Assembly: GCA_037441525.1 (NCBI GenBank)
Contig: JBBISA010000014.1
Coordinates: 3,068 to 67,067, forward strand
Length of the DNA: 64,000 nt
DNA from: SKVR01 sp037441525
GTDB lineage: Bacteria; Bacteroidota; Bacteroidia; Bacteroidales; UBA7960
Direction: 5' to 3'
This document shows, in pieces, positions 16,997 to 25,261 of this stretch (its first letter is position 1; each line of letters opens with the position of its first letter). The notes beneath the pieces are model-generated. The model saw nothing but the letters and a program-made list of their open reading frames with translations. It made no database searches and was not told the DNA's origin. Position numbers and translations under genes: made by a program.

Positions 16997-19900
16997 CTCT
17001 TTCTGATATTAGCGTAAAACGACCGGTGCTGGCTACTGTGCTGGCAATAGCGATTGTAATTTTTGGGGTGGTGGCTTTCTTTAGCCTTGGGGTGCGCGAA
17101 TATCCCAGTGTCGATCCGCCGGTGATCAGTGTTACCACCAACTATCCCGGTGCCAGCGCCCAGATCATGGAGTCGCAGATCACCGAACCATTGGAAGAGG
17201 CTATTAACAGGGTAGATGGGATTAAGAACCTTACATCCATCAGTTCAACAGGGCGTAGCAGCATCAGGGTAGAGTTTGAGCTGAGCCGCAATATCGATAA
17301 TGCCGCCAACGATGTGCGCGACCGCGTGGCGCAGGCCATCCGCAACCTGCCCCCCGATGCCGATCCTCCCATTGTTGCCAAAGCCGATGCCAATGCCCAG
17401 ACCATCCTTACCATAACCCTGTCGAGCGAAGCCCGCAGCCTGCTCGAACTTACCGATATTGCCCAGAATATTTTTGCCGAACGTTTGCAAACCATTACCG
17501 GGGTTGGCCAGGTGAACATTTGGGGGCAGCGCCGCTATGCCATGCGCATTGAGCTCGATGTGGAAAAAATGGAAGCCCTGGCCATTACCCCCACCGACAT
17601 CCGCCAGGCCCTCAACCGCCAGAATGTAGAACTACCATCGGGCCAGATTGAAGGTGATCGTTCCTACATTACCATTCAAACCTATGGCCGCCTCAATACT
17701 GAAGAAGAACTTGACAACCTTATCATTGCCCGGCGCGATAATGCCCTTATCAGGCTTAAGGATGTGGGCAAAACCCGCCTGGGAGCGCTCAACGAAAAAT
17801 CGATACTTCGCGGCAATGGCGCCCTGCCTATGGTGGGGGTTGCCCTGCAGCCACAACCGGGTTCAAACTTTATCGAAATAGTTGATGAAGCTTTCAGAAG
17901 GGTTGACGTACTCAAACAGGATCTGCCCCAGGACGTCACCATTGGCGTAGGACTGAATGTTACTGAAAGTATCCGTCGCTCTATCCGCGATGTGCAATAC
18001 ACCATCGTTATTGCCTTTTTCCTGGTTTTATTTATCATCTTTGTTTTTCTGCGAAGCCTGCGCACCACCTTTATTCCCATTATCACTATCCCCATATCCT
18101 TACTCGGAAGTTTCATATTCCTTTATTTGTCAGGATATTCCATCAATGTGCTTACTCTGTTGGGGCTTTTGCTTGCAACAGGGCTGGTGGTTGACGATGC
18201 CATTGTAATGATGGAAAACATCTACGCCAAAATTGAACAGGGGATGAACCCCATACAAGCCGCCTTTAAAGGTGCCCGGCAGGTTTTCTTTGCCATCATA
18301 TCTACCACGGTAACCCTGGTAAGTGTGTTCCTGCCCATCTTCTTTATGCAGGGACTCACAGGGAGATTGTTCCGTGAGTTTGCCATGGTGGTGTCGGGGG
18401 CCATTATCATTTCAACCTTTATTTCGCTCACCTTCACCGTAATGCTTTCATCGCGCATGTTGCGCAAGTCGGGCCGCGAATACCGTTTCCTTCATTTTCT
18501 GCGCCTTCCGGTCGATTTTATCCTTACCCGATACCCCCTGTGGCTCAAAGGTTTTATGCGCTACCGGGTGGTTTCATTCCCCATTGTGGCCTTGATGGGG
18601 GTAATAATTTACTTTTTGTTCACATCGCTTCCTGCCGAACTTGCCCCACAGGATGATAAAAGCGGTCTTACCATATTTTCAACCGCACCCGAGGGCACTT
18701 CATTCGAAATAATGGATACCTATCAGCAGCAATTGCTGAGTTTTCTCGATACTATACCCGAAGTAGAGTATCTGCTATCGGTTACCTCGCCCGGATTTGG
18801 CGCATCGGTTTCGGTAAACACAGGTTTTGTAAGGATAATGCTTAAGAAGCCCGGCGAGCGCAAAAAAACCCAGATGCAACTTGGCGACGAATTAAGGCCG
18901 GTGCTGGCGCGTTATAACCTGGCGCAATCCTTTGTTACCCAGCCTGCCACCATCGAAAGCGGCCAGGGAGGTGGCCGTGCCCTGCCTGTTCAGTTTGTTT
19001 TACAGGCCCCCAACATTGAAAAATTACAGGAGTACCTGCCGGTATTTCTGGCCCGGGCCCGTTCAAATCCGGTTTTCGATGCCGTAGATGTAGATCTGCG
19101 CTTTACCAAGCCCGAGCTTGTACTCGACATTGACCGCGATAAGGCCGCTGATATGGGTATAAGTGTGAGAGATGTGGCCGAAACCCTGCAAACCTTTTTC
19201 AGCGAGCAAAGGGTGGGTTATTTTATACGCGATGGAAAGCAGTATTTTGTAATTGCCCAGGCGCAACGCGGACAAAGGTCAACCCCGCAGGATATTTCGG
19301 GGATCAGGGTTAGATCATCCTCCGGACAACTGGTGGCGCTTGAGAATATAGTCACCTACCGTCAGGAAAGTCTTCCCCCGCAGCTTTTACGATACAACAG
19401 GTTTTCCTCGGCCACTGTGTCGGCTTCCACAAATCCGGGTTATACCCTTGCGGATGGAATAGAGGCCATGAATGAAATTGCCGCCGAAGTGCTCGACGAC
19501 TCATTCTTTACTGCCTTAACAGGCACATCGGCCGACTATGCCGAGAGTTCCGGAAACCTTTTGCTGGTATTTGTATTTGCCCTGGTGCTGGTGTACCTTA
19601 CCCTGGCAGCTCAGTTCGAAAGTTTCCGCGATCCGCTCATCATTATGTTTACTGTTCCCCTTGCCCTGGCAGGTGCATTACTTTCTTTATGGATATTTGG
19701 TCAAACCATCAATATATTCAGCCAGATAGGTATGATTGTACTAGTGGGTATTGTAACCAAAAACGGGATACTTATTGTTGAATTTGCCAATCAGAAACGC
19801 CTTGAAGGGATGGAATTGATGGATGCAGTGCTGGCTGCCAGTGCCGAAAGGGTGCGTCCTATTCTTATGACCAGTCTTGCCACCGTACTTGGGGCCATTC

Positions 19901-20064
19901 CACTGGCTGTTTCCATTGCCGGAACATCGAACAGCCGCGTGCCCATGGGGGTAGCTATCATTGGTGGATTGCTGTTTTCGCTGGTTCTTACATTGTTTGT
20001 TATCCCTGCTTTATACACTTATATATCAGGAAAAACCAAATCGTATGTTGAAGAAGAAAAATAG
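16993..20064 (+). CDS. RND efflux transporter permease
   Basis: 1023 residues, the normal size of an AcrB/MexB-type proton-driven exporter. It starts with the typical ISVKRPVLATVLAIAIV helix and YPSVDPPVISVTTNYPGASA, has the two large periplasmic loops and twelve membrane helices, and keeps the helix-4 motif GLVVDDAIVMMENIY with the paired aspartates used for proton relay. The end has GIVTKNGILIVEFANQ and the conserved ERVRPILMTSLATVLGAIPL. It overlaps the adaptor gene by 4 bases and the channel gene by 20 bases, so the three are translationally coupled. HAE1-type (drug or lipophile) rather than heavy-metal type. Confidence 0.95.
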   Translation: MTLSDISVKRPVLATVLAIAIVIFGVVAFFSLGVREYPSVDPPVISVTTNYPGASAQIMESQITEPLEEAINRVDGIKNLTSISSTGRSSIRVEFELSRNIDNAANDVRDRVAQAIRNLPPDADPPIVAKADANAQTILTITLSSEARSLLELTDIAQNIFAERLQTITGVGQVNIWGQRRYAMRIELDVEKMEALAITPTDIRQALNRQNVELPSGQIEGDRSYITIQTYGRLNTEEELDNLIIARRDNALIRLKDVGKTRLGALNEKSILRGNGALPMVGVALQPQPGSNFIEIVDEAFRRVDVLKQDLPQDVTIGVGLNVTESIRRSIRDVQYTIVIAFFLVLFIIFVFLRSLRTTFIPIITIPISLLGSFIFLYLSGYSINVLTLLGLLLATGLVVDDAIVMMENIYAKIEQGMNPIQAAFKGARQVFFAIISTTVTLVSVFLPIFFMQGLTGRLFREFAMVVSGAIIISTFISLTFTVMLSSRMLRKSGREYRFLHFLRLPVDFILTRYPLWLKGFMRYRVVSFPIVALMGVIIYFLFTSLPAELAPQDDKSGLTIFSTAPEGTSFEIMDTYQQQLLSFLDTIPEVEYLLSVTSPGFGASVSVNTGFVRIMLKKPGERKKTQMQLGDELRPVLARYNLAQSFVTQPATIESGQGGGRALPVQFVLQAPNIEKLQEYLPVFLARARSNPVFDAVDVDLRFTKPELVLDIDRDKAADMGISVRDVAETLQTFFSEQRVGYFIRDGKQYFVIAQAQRGQRSTPQDISGIRVRSSSGQLVALENIVTYRQESLPPQLLRYNRFSSATVSASTNPGYTLADGIEAMNEIAAEVLDDSFFTALTGTSADYAESSGNLLLVFVFALVLVYLTLAAQFESFRDPLIIMFTVPLALAGALLSLWIFGQTINIFSQIGMIVLVGIVTKNGILIVEFANQKRLEGMELMDAVLAASAERVRPILMTSLATVLGAIPLAVSIAGTSNSRVPMGVAIIGGLLFSLVLTLFVIPALYTYISGKTKSYVEEEK

Positions 20065-21364
20065 CTTTTCATTTCTAATCATTCTGCTGGCATTTAAGGG
20101 TTTGATGGCGCAGCATGTAACGTTGCCAGACCTTATCAATGCCGCCCTGGAAGAAAATTACCGTATCCAGATATTCCGGAACATGGAGCAAATGGCCGAA
20201 AACAACAACACCCTGGGCAATGCAGGCTTTTTACCTTCAGTAAATGTCAGGGGCGACCAGGTTTGGGGAATTCAAAACTCTGAACAGCATTATTTCAACG
20301 GTACAACCCGCAGTGGGCAAGGTGCCCGCAATACCCGCTTCGATGCCGCTGTTGAAGTTGACTGGACCGTTTTTGATGGTTTCCGCATGTTTGCGGCCCG
20401 CGACCGCTACACACAGCTTGCCCGGCTCAGCGCTCTCGATACCCGATACTACATTGAGCAAACCATTGCCGATATTGCCGAATTGTATTACCAGCTTATC
20501 ACCGAAATCCGATTGATGGAGTCGATAAAGAAATCGGCCGCAGTTTCTGCTTACCGCCTTAAGCTGGAAGAGCAGAAACGCACTATCGGCAAAGGAAATG
20601 CCCTGCTCTATCATCAGGCGCTCATCGATTTCAATGCCGACAGCGCCCAGGTAGTGAACAGGCAAATGGTCATCCGCGATATTCATATAAGAATCAATCG
20701 TATTAGCAACACTGATCCCATGTTTACCTTTTTGCCTGATAACAGCGAGCTTGGACTGGGCGGGCTGGATGAACTTCCTGTCTTGCTCGAAAAAGCATTG
20801 CAAAGCAATACCGGCCTTGAACGCTCACTGCTCGAGGAAATGATCGCCGAGTCGAACATCAGGATTGAAAAAGCTGCCCGCTATCCTCAGGTGAGTGTGT
20901 TTGGTAATTATTCTTACGGAACCCAGGTAAACGAAGTGGGTTTTATGGAAAAGTCCATTGCATCAGGGGCACAGTATGGCGTAAGGGTTAGATTTAATCT
21001 GTACAATGGTGGTCGTCAAAACACCCGTATCCGCAATGCAGCACTTATGCAGGACAATGCAGTGTATACTACTCAGGATGTCAGAGCTATTACCCATTCG
21101 CAACTTGCAGCACTGCTCAACACCTACGAATCTTTGATAAATCAATACCGTTTGCTAGAAATGAGCCTGCAGGCTGCCGAAAGTTCCCTTAGCATTGCCC
21201 GCGAGCAATTGCAAATAGGTGCCATCAGCGGCTTCGATTTCCGGCAGGCCCAGCTTACATCACTCAGGGTCGAAAATCAGATCACCACTATCCTGTTTTC
21301 CCTGCGCTCCATTGAGCTCGATATTTACCGTTTAACCGGCGAGTTGCACCAGAAGGTGCTTTAA
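20045..21364 (+). CDS. TolC-family outer membrane efflux channel
   Basis: About 439 residues from the ATG at 20045, chosen because it gives a signal peptide (MLKKKNSFSFLIILLAFKG, cleaved after LMAQ); the longer frame is only overlap with the pump gene. Two internal repeats of coiled-coil type, typical of TolC (NTLGNAGFLPSVNVRGDQ; YPQVSVFGNYSYGTQ; AREQLQIGAISGFDFRQAQL). It forms the trimeric exit duct for the pump encoded upstream. The stop codon is followed at once by the 15-bp iteron array. Confidence 0.92.
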   Translation: MLKKKNSFSFLIILLAFKGLMAQHVTLPDLINAALEENYRIQIFRNMEQMAENNNTLGNAGFLPSVNVRGDQVWGIQNSEQHYFNGTTRSGQGARNTRFDAAVEVDWTVFDGFRMFAARDRYTQLARLSALDTRYYIEQTIADIAELYYQLITEIRLMESIKKSAAVSAYRLKLEEQKRTIGKGNALLYHQALIDFNADSAQVVNRQMVIRDIHIRINRISNTDPMFTFLPDNSELGLGGLDELPVLLEKALQSNTGLERSLLEEMIAESNIRIEKAARYPQVSVFGNYSYGTQVNEVGFMEKSIASGAQYGVRVRFNLYNGGRQNTRIRNAALMQDNAVYTTQDVRAITHSQLAALLNTYESLINQYRLLEMSLQAAESSLSIAREQLQIGAISGFDFRQAQLTSLRVENQITTILFSLRSIELDIYRLTGELHQKVL

Positions 21365-21496
21365 ATGATTTTCGGATTGATGATTTTCGGATTATTGATT
21401 TTTGGATTTTCGGATTGTTGATTATCGGATTATCTGGTGTCCGGTGTCCGGTTTCGGGTGTCAGGGGAGATTGATTGTTACCATACAAGGGTTTAA
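21364..21496 (+). repeat. 15-bp iterons and CCGGTGTC heptads downstream of channel gene
   Basis: Starts directly after the TAA of the channel gene: GATTTTCGGATTGAT, GATTTTCGGATTATT, a longer variant, GATTATCGGATTATC, then short repeats GGTGTCCGGTGTCCGG and GGTTTCGGGTGTC. Leads into palindromic block B. Confidence 0.8.
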
Positions 21497-21607
21497 TAAC
21501 ATAGCCCCGGGTTTCAACCCGGGGTTAGGGAATATGAGCGAAAAAATGCGCTGCGCACAAAAGGCGATACTATGTGCCGGGGTTTGTGGCCAGCGCAATG
21601 GCAGGGA
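21497..21607 (+). repeat. Dispersed palindromic block, copy B
   Basis: Contains the palindrome CCCCGGGTTTCAACCCGGGG, then TGCGCTGCGCACAAAAGGC and CAGCGCAATGGC, the same order as copy A. Frames inside (for example 21402-21698) are artefacts of the repeat. Confidence 0.8.
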
Positions 21608-21692
21608 ATTGATTATCGGATTGTTGATTATCGGAATGTTGATTTTTGGATTTTTGGACTTTCGGATTGTTGATTTTTGGATTATCCGGTGT
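21608..21692 (+). repeat. Second iteron array after block B
   Basis: Further 15-bp units (GATTATCGGATTGTT, GATTATCGGAATGTT, GATTTTTGGATTTTT) and a final CCGGTGTC. The block is thus flanked by iterons on both sides at this locus. Confidence 0.7.
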
Positions 21693-21796
21693 CAGTAAAC
21701 TACAAAGATCATCGGATTAATAGCATATTGGCAGGATTATCTGGCATTAAATCTCTGAACTCTTACATCTGCTATCTGAACTCTATTATCTATCAT

Positions 21797-22501
21797 CTAC
21801 TTAAGCCTTCCGTGGTATTTTTTCAGGTAATATTTACAGAATGAATGGAACAGGTTAATGTCGTCCTTATCGAGGAGCATCAATCTTTCCATTATACGGG
21901 GGTAGATAAGATTGTCGGGTTTCATGTTTACATCGGCCAGCAATTGTTTTGCTTTTTCGCGGATTATAGGCAATTCAGCATCAACCGGCTTGCTGGGGGC
22001 TGTTCGTTTGAGTTTAAGGGTAAGCTTGCTCAGATAGGTGGCATACACCATTACCGACTGCGCCAGGTTTAACGACGGGTACTTCCTGTACATGGGAATG
22101 GTAGATAAGATGTGGCACATGGCAAGATGTTCGTTGCTTAGCCCCGATTCTTCCCCACCAAAAACGATAGCAACCGAGCCTACCGCTTTACCTTTGGCTA
22201 TGATCAATTCCGGAAGGTCTTCTGCATGATGATAAGTCTCAGCCACACTTCGTTTTTTGGCAGTTGAGCCAATCACCAGGTCTATTTTCTGAATTGCATC
22301 TTCCAATCGCTGAAATATCAGAGCATTTTCAAGAATATCCTGCGATGCGTGGGCTGTTGCTATGGCTTTTTCACCCAGATGACTGGCCAGGGGAGCAACA
22401 AGATAAAGTTTGGAAATACCCATTGTTTTGAGGGCTCGGGCTGAAGCCCCAATGTTTTCTTCCCGGGCAGGCTGCACCAGAATAAAAATAAGTTCAGGCA
22501 A
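21797..22501 (-). CDS. trmJ: TrmJ-like SPOUT RNA 2'-O-methyltransferase
   Basis: 234 residues. The N-terminus (IFILVQPAREENIGASARALKTMG) and the knot motifs (VFGGEESGLSNEH near 115 and YPSLNLAQSVMVYATYLSK near 140) are those of the SpoU/TrmH class, closest to TrmJ, which methylates the ribose of nucleotide 32 in tRNA using S-adenosylmethionine. A C-terminal helical tail of ~70 residues fits TrmJ. It has its own -7 element at 22548-22555. Exact target nucleotide is inference. Confidence 0.85.
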   Translation of the reverse strand: MPELIFILVQPAREENIGASARALKTMGISKLYLVAPLASHLGEKAIATAHASQDILENALIFQRLEDAIQKIDLVIGSTAKKRSVAETYHHAEDLPELIIAKGKAVGSVAIVFGGEESGLSNEHLAMCHILSTIPMYRKYPSLNLAQSVMVYATYLSKLTLKLKRTAPSKPVDAELPIIREKAKQLLADVNMKPDNLIYPRIMERLMLLDKDDINLFHSFCKYYLKKYHGRLK

Positions 22502-22547
22502 GGATAAAGTTTTTACAGGTTAGAAGTAAAAGTTGGTTTCCAGGCCG

Positions 22548-22555
22548 CAAAAATA
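22548..22555 (-). promoter_or_regulatory. -7 element (TATTTTTG) for TrmJ-like gene
   Basis: Minus-strand TATTTTTG matches TAnnTTTG, 47 bases upstream of the ATG at 22501 and just after the end of the upstream gene at 22585. Confidence 0.4.
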
Positions 22556-22584
22556 GTAAAACCAAGAATAGTGAAATTAAATGT

Positions 22585-23319
22585 TTATACCCTTGAGTAC
22601 CTCGATTCCATTACTTTTAAATAACGGTCTCTTATAAGTTTAAGCTGGTCGATGGTAAGATTTTCGCGATAAACACGCACCAGTTCGATAAACTTGTTGT
22701 TCTCAAGAAATGCAGCCCTGGCCGCATCGAAGAAAAGGAGCGTAGTGTCGAATTTGATTTCCCGGGTAATTTCTCTGAATTCATCCCACGAAACAAAGCG
22801 GGGCAAAGTAAAATATGCGCGGTGCGTACTTTCGGCACCACCATACAACCCTTCTTCAAGGGGTATCAATCGCAGGAATTTGCAAAGCTGAATAATGCCC
22901 ATCTGATTAATTATGCGCCGGGCAGGCTTTTTAAGTTTAATGCCTGCTTCTTCGAGCAATTCCTGAATAGTGCGCACCTGGTTATACCTTTTCAGATTGT
23001 GAATTCTGATTACATGGTAATTTTCGTTGGCTACCGAAACGAATCCGGGAGTGGCATCAATATTCGGATAGCATTTTACCCTGATGTGGTCTATTGCTCT
23101 GAAGAGAAATTCCTGCTGATAAAATTGTTCGAGCACCCAATACAGGTGTTCAGGTTTGTCTCCATGGGGCTGGTCGGCATAGTATCCAAAAAACGGGGCG
23201 GTTGATTCAAGAATTTTTATACTAAGGTCGAGATTGGGATCATTCAACACCGAAAGGGGCTCTTCTTTGGTTACCCATCCGTATCTTTCTATTGTAACCT
23301 GATTTTTGTCTGCTTCCAT
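22585..23319 (-). CDS. Conserved hypothetical protein
   Basis: 244 residues, charged and soluble, no signal peptide and no membrane segment. Predicted mainly helical with several aromatic-rich stretches (PFFGYYADQPHGDKPEHLYW, FYQQEFLFRAIDHIRVKCYP). I do not recognise a domain. The length, start and codon use look like a real gene. It is 83 bases upstream of the TrmJ-like gene in the same direction, but that gene seems to have its own promoter. Function unknown. Confidence 0.6.
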   Translation of the reverse strand: MEADKNQVTIERYGWVTKEEPLSVLNDPNLDLSIKILESTAPFFGYYADQPHGDKPEHLYWVLEQFYQQEFLFRAIDHIRVKCYPNIDATPGFVSVANENYHVIRIHNLKRYNQVRTIQELLEEAGIKLKKPARRIINQMGIIQLCKFLRLIPLEEGLYGGAESTHRAYFTLPRFVSWDEFREITREIKFDTTLLFFDAARAAFLENNKFIELVRVYRENLTIDQLKLIRDRYLKVMESRYSRV

Positions 23320-23650
23320 AACACTTGATTTTAAAAAGTTAACTCGCTGTTTATTTCAATTTCATGGGTGAGCCATTCTCGATTTCATAAACGGGGTGGG
23401 CAGAAATCAATCCTGATTGTGTTTTCGGCTTCGTAAAACATTGAATTCTATTACTTAAAATTAACCATAAATTTAAAAGGTTTTGCACGGGGGTTTAAAA
23501 TTAAAAGGCAACAGGTGACAAACTTCGATTTTTTTATATTAGGAGGGATTCCTTCAAATTTGTTATTTTTGGGGCCATAATTAACGAAACCCTCAAGTTT
23601 CAAAGACTCTTTAATCAATTCAAAGGCAGAAAAAAAAAGTTTATAGTTCA
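23320..23650. other. Divergent intergenic region
   Basis: AT-rich, 331 bp between divergent genes. It holds a -7 element on plus (23564-23571) and no credible reading frame or RNA. Confidence 0.5.
23564..23571 (+). promoter_or_regulatory. -7 element (TATTTTTG) for EEP-family gene
   Basis: TATTTTTG on plus, about 80 bases before the ATG at 23651; no clear -33 partner. Confidence 0.4.
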
Positions 23651-24718
23651 ATGATGCTTCCAAAGACCTTTACTGCAGTTGTGGTTGCTGCGATAATATG
23701 GCTTTTATCGGGAAACCGTTATGCTCTTGCTCAGAATGAATCGACAGACCGGAATCTTACTCATGTATGTATCGCATTTTACAATGTTGAAAATCTGTTC
23801 GATACGATTCATCAATCAGGGAATGTTGATATTGAATTCACCCCACAGGGCTCCAACAACTGGGACACCCAAAAGTATTTCGAAAAGCTTGACAGGCTGG
23901 CTGAGGTAATATCATTGCTTGGCACTGAATTAACCGCCGATGGCCCTGCCATAATCGGTCTGGCTGAAATAGAAAATGAAGAAGTAGTCAGGGAACTTGT
24001 TCGCCAACAACGTATTCGTGACCGTAATTACCAGGTTATATTTATCAAGGGTCGCGATGCCCGCATCAGCAATGCCATAATCTATAATCCCAGGTACTTT
24101 GAGCCTGCCCATATTGTTTCGAAACCGGTTATTGCCGAAGATATTCCTGACCTTTTTACCCGCGACCATCTGATTGTATCAGGCAAATTGCTGGGCGAGC
24201 CCATGCATGTAATGGTAGCTCACTGGCCATCGCGCAGTGGTGGTGAGCGCCGAAGCCGCCCCAGACGGATTGCCGCAGCCCAATCAGCCAGGCAAGCCCT
24301 AGACTCGGTAAAGACCATCGATGCCAATGCAAAAATTATTTTCATGGGCGATTTGAATGATGACCCTACCGATGAAAGTGTTACAAAATATTTGAATGTA
24401 TCAGGCGACCGCCATAATCTTTCGCAGGGCCAGTTGTTTAATCCTTTTCTCGATTTTTTTCAGAAGGGCATCGGAACCCTTGCATTCAATAATGCATGGA
24501 ATCTTTTCGATCAAATAATGGTTTCGCAGAGCCTTGTTGGCATTAAACCCGGAAGCTTCAGATTCCACAGGGCAGAAGTATTTAACCGTCCCTTTCTAAA
24601 GCAATCAACGGGAAGATTCCAGGGATATCCCTTTCGAAGTTTCGGTGGTGGTGTTTACCTTGGCGGTTACAGCGACCATTTCCCAACCTACATTGTTCTG
24701 ATTCGCGAAGCTAAATAA
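23651..24718 (+). CDS. Secreted endonuclease/exonuclease/phosphatase-family protein
   Basis: 355 residues with an N-terminal signal peptide (about residues 1-28, ending ALAQ). The EEP fold motifs are present in order: AFYNVENLF (Asn), GLAEIENEEV (Glu metal ligand), VAHWPSRSGG (His), FMGDLNDDP (Asp/Asn) and GGYSDHFP (catalytic Asp-His). Related proteins are Mg-dependent nucleases or phosphodiesterases; a secreted form would suit extracellular DNA or phosphate scavenging, but the substrate is inference. The next gene begins 9 bases downstream, so they are probably co-transcribed. Confidence 0.88.
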   Translation: MMLPKTFTAVVVAAIIWLLSGNRYALAQNESTDRNLTHVCIAFYNVENLFDTIHQSGNVDIEFTPQGSNNWDTQKYFEKLDRLAEVISLLGTELTADGPAIIGLAEIENEEVVRELVRQQRIRDRNYQVIFIKGRDARISNAIIYNPRYFEPAHIVSKPVIAEDIPDLFTRDHLIVSGKLLGEPMHVMVAHWPSRSGGERRSRPRRIAAAQSARQALDSVKTIDANAKIIFMGDLNDDPTDESVTKYLNVSGDRHNLSQGQLFNPFLDFFQKGIGTLAFNNAWNLFDQIMVSQSLVGIKPGSFRFHRAEVFNRPFLKQSTGRFQGYPFRSFGGGVYLGGYSDHFPTYIVLIREAK

Positions 24719-24727
24719 CTTTAACCT

Positions 24728-25042
24728 ATGCCAAAGACTATTCTCACAAAACTCAAGGAAAATCCAGACTATCTGAAGGAATCTGTAAAAATCAGCAAAG
24801 AAAAAGCAAAAAAAGGAAAGTTCAAGCTGATATCCTTTAAAATTCCCGATGCCCAAAAAGAAGCCCTTGAGGTGATTTGCCGCCGACAAAAAACTACACC
24901 GGTCAGGTTTTTAAAATCAGTTATAAAAAAGCAAACTTCCCGCTATAAGCCTCTTCAGACACCTATAAGCTATGTAACCGAAAACCAGCTTCAACTTTTT
25001 GATATAGAACCCATTAACACTGAAAAAAGGAAGAAAAAATAA
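24728..25042 (+). CDS. Small basic hypothetical protein
   Basis: 104 residues, rich in lysine (about a quarter of the protein) and ending TEKRKKK. A central segment (ISFKIPDAQKEALEVICRRQ, then TTPVRFLKSVIKK) looks like a ribbon-helix-helix-style DNA-binding unit (strand, then two helices), which is a weak inference. It follows the secreted EEP gene by 9 bases. Function unknown. Confidence 0.55.
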   Translation: MPKTILTKLKENPDYLKESVKISKEKAKKGKFKLISFKIPDAQKEALEVICRRQKTTPVRFLKSVIKKQTSRYKPLQTPISYVTENQLQLFDIEPINTEKRKKK

Positions 25043-25214
25043 CGTTCCGTTTTCAAAAGATCAATTATTTCGGGTAAAGCTAAAACATTATCTTAAAAGT
25101 ATTAAAAGTGCACTCAAGCGCCGGTTTTTATGAATAATAAAAACTACATGACAAACTTTTTGTTTTTTTGGATAAAAAAATCAAATTCATAGATAATTCC
25201 AACATCAAAACTGT

Positions 25215-25222
25215 TAAATTTG
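25215..25222 (+). promoter_or_regulatory. -7 element (TAAATTTG) for histidine kinase gene
   Basis: TAAATTTG about 40 bases upstream of the ATG at 25262. Confidence 0.45.
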
Positions 25223-25261
25223 AAAGAAGTTAATTCATAATGTTTGACAATAGTACTTTTG

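Noticed and set aside
17245..18116. Several antisense frames inside the RND pump gene
   Set aside because: Shadow frames caused by GC-biased coding; no start context or domain.
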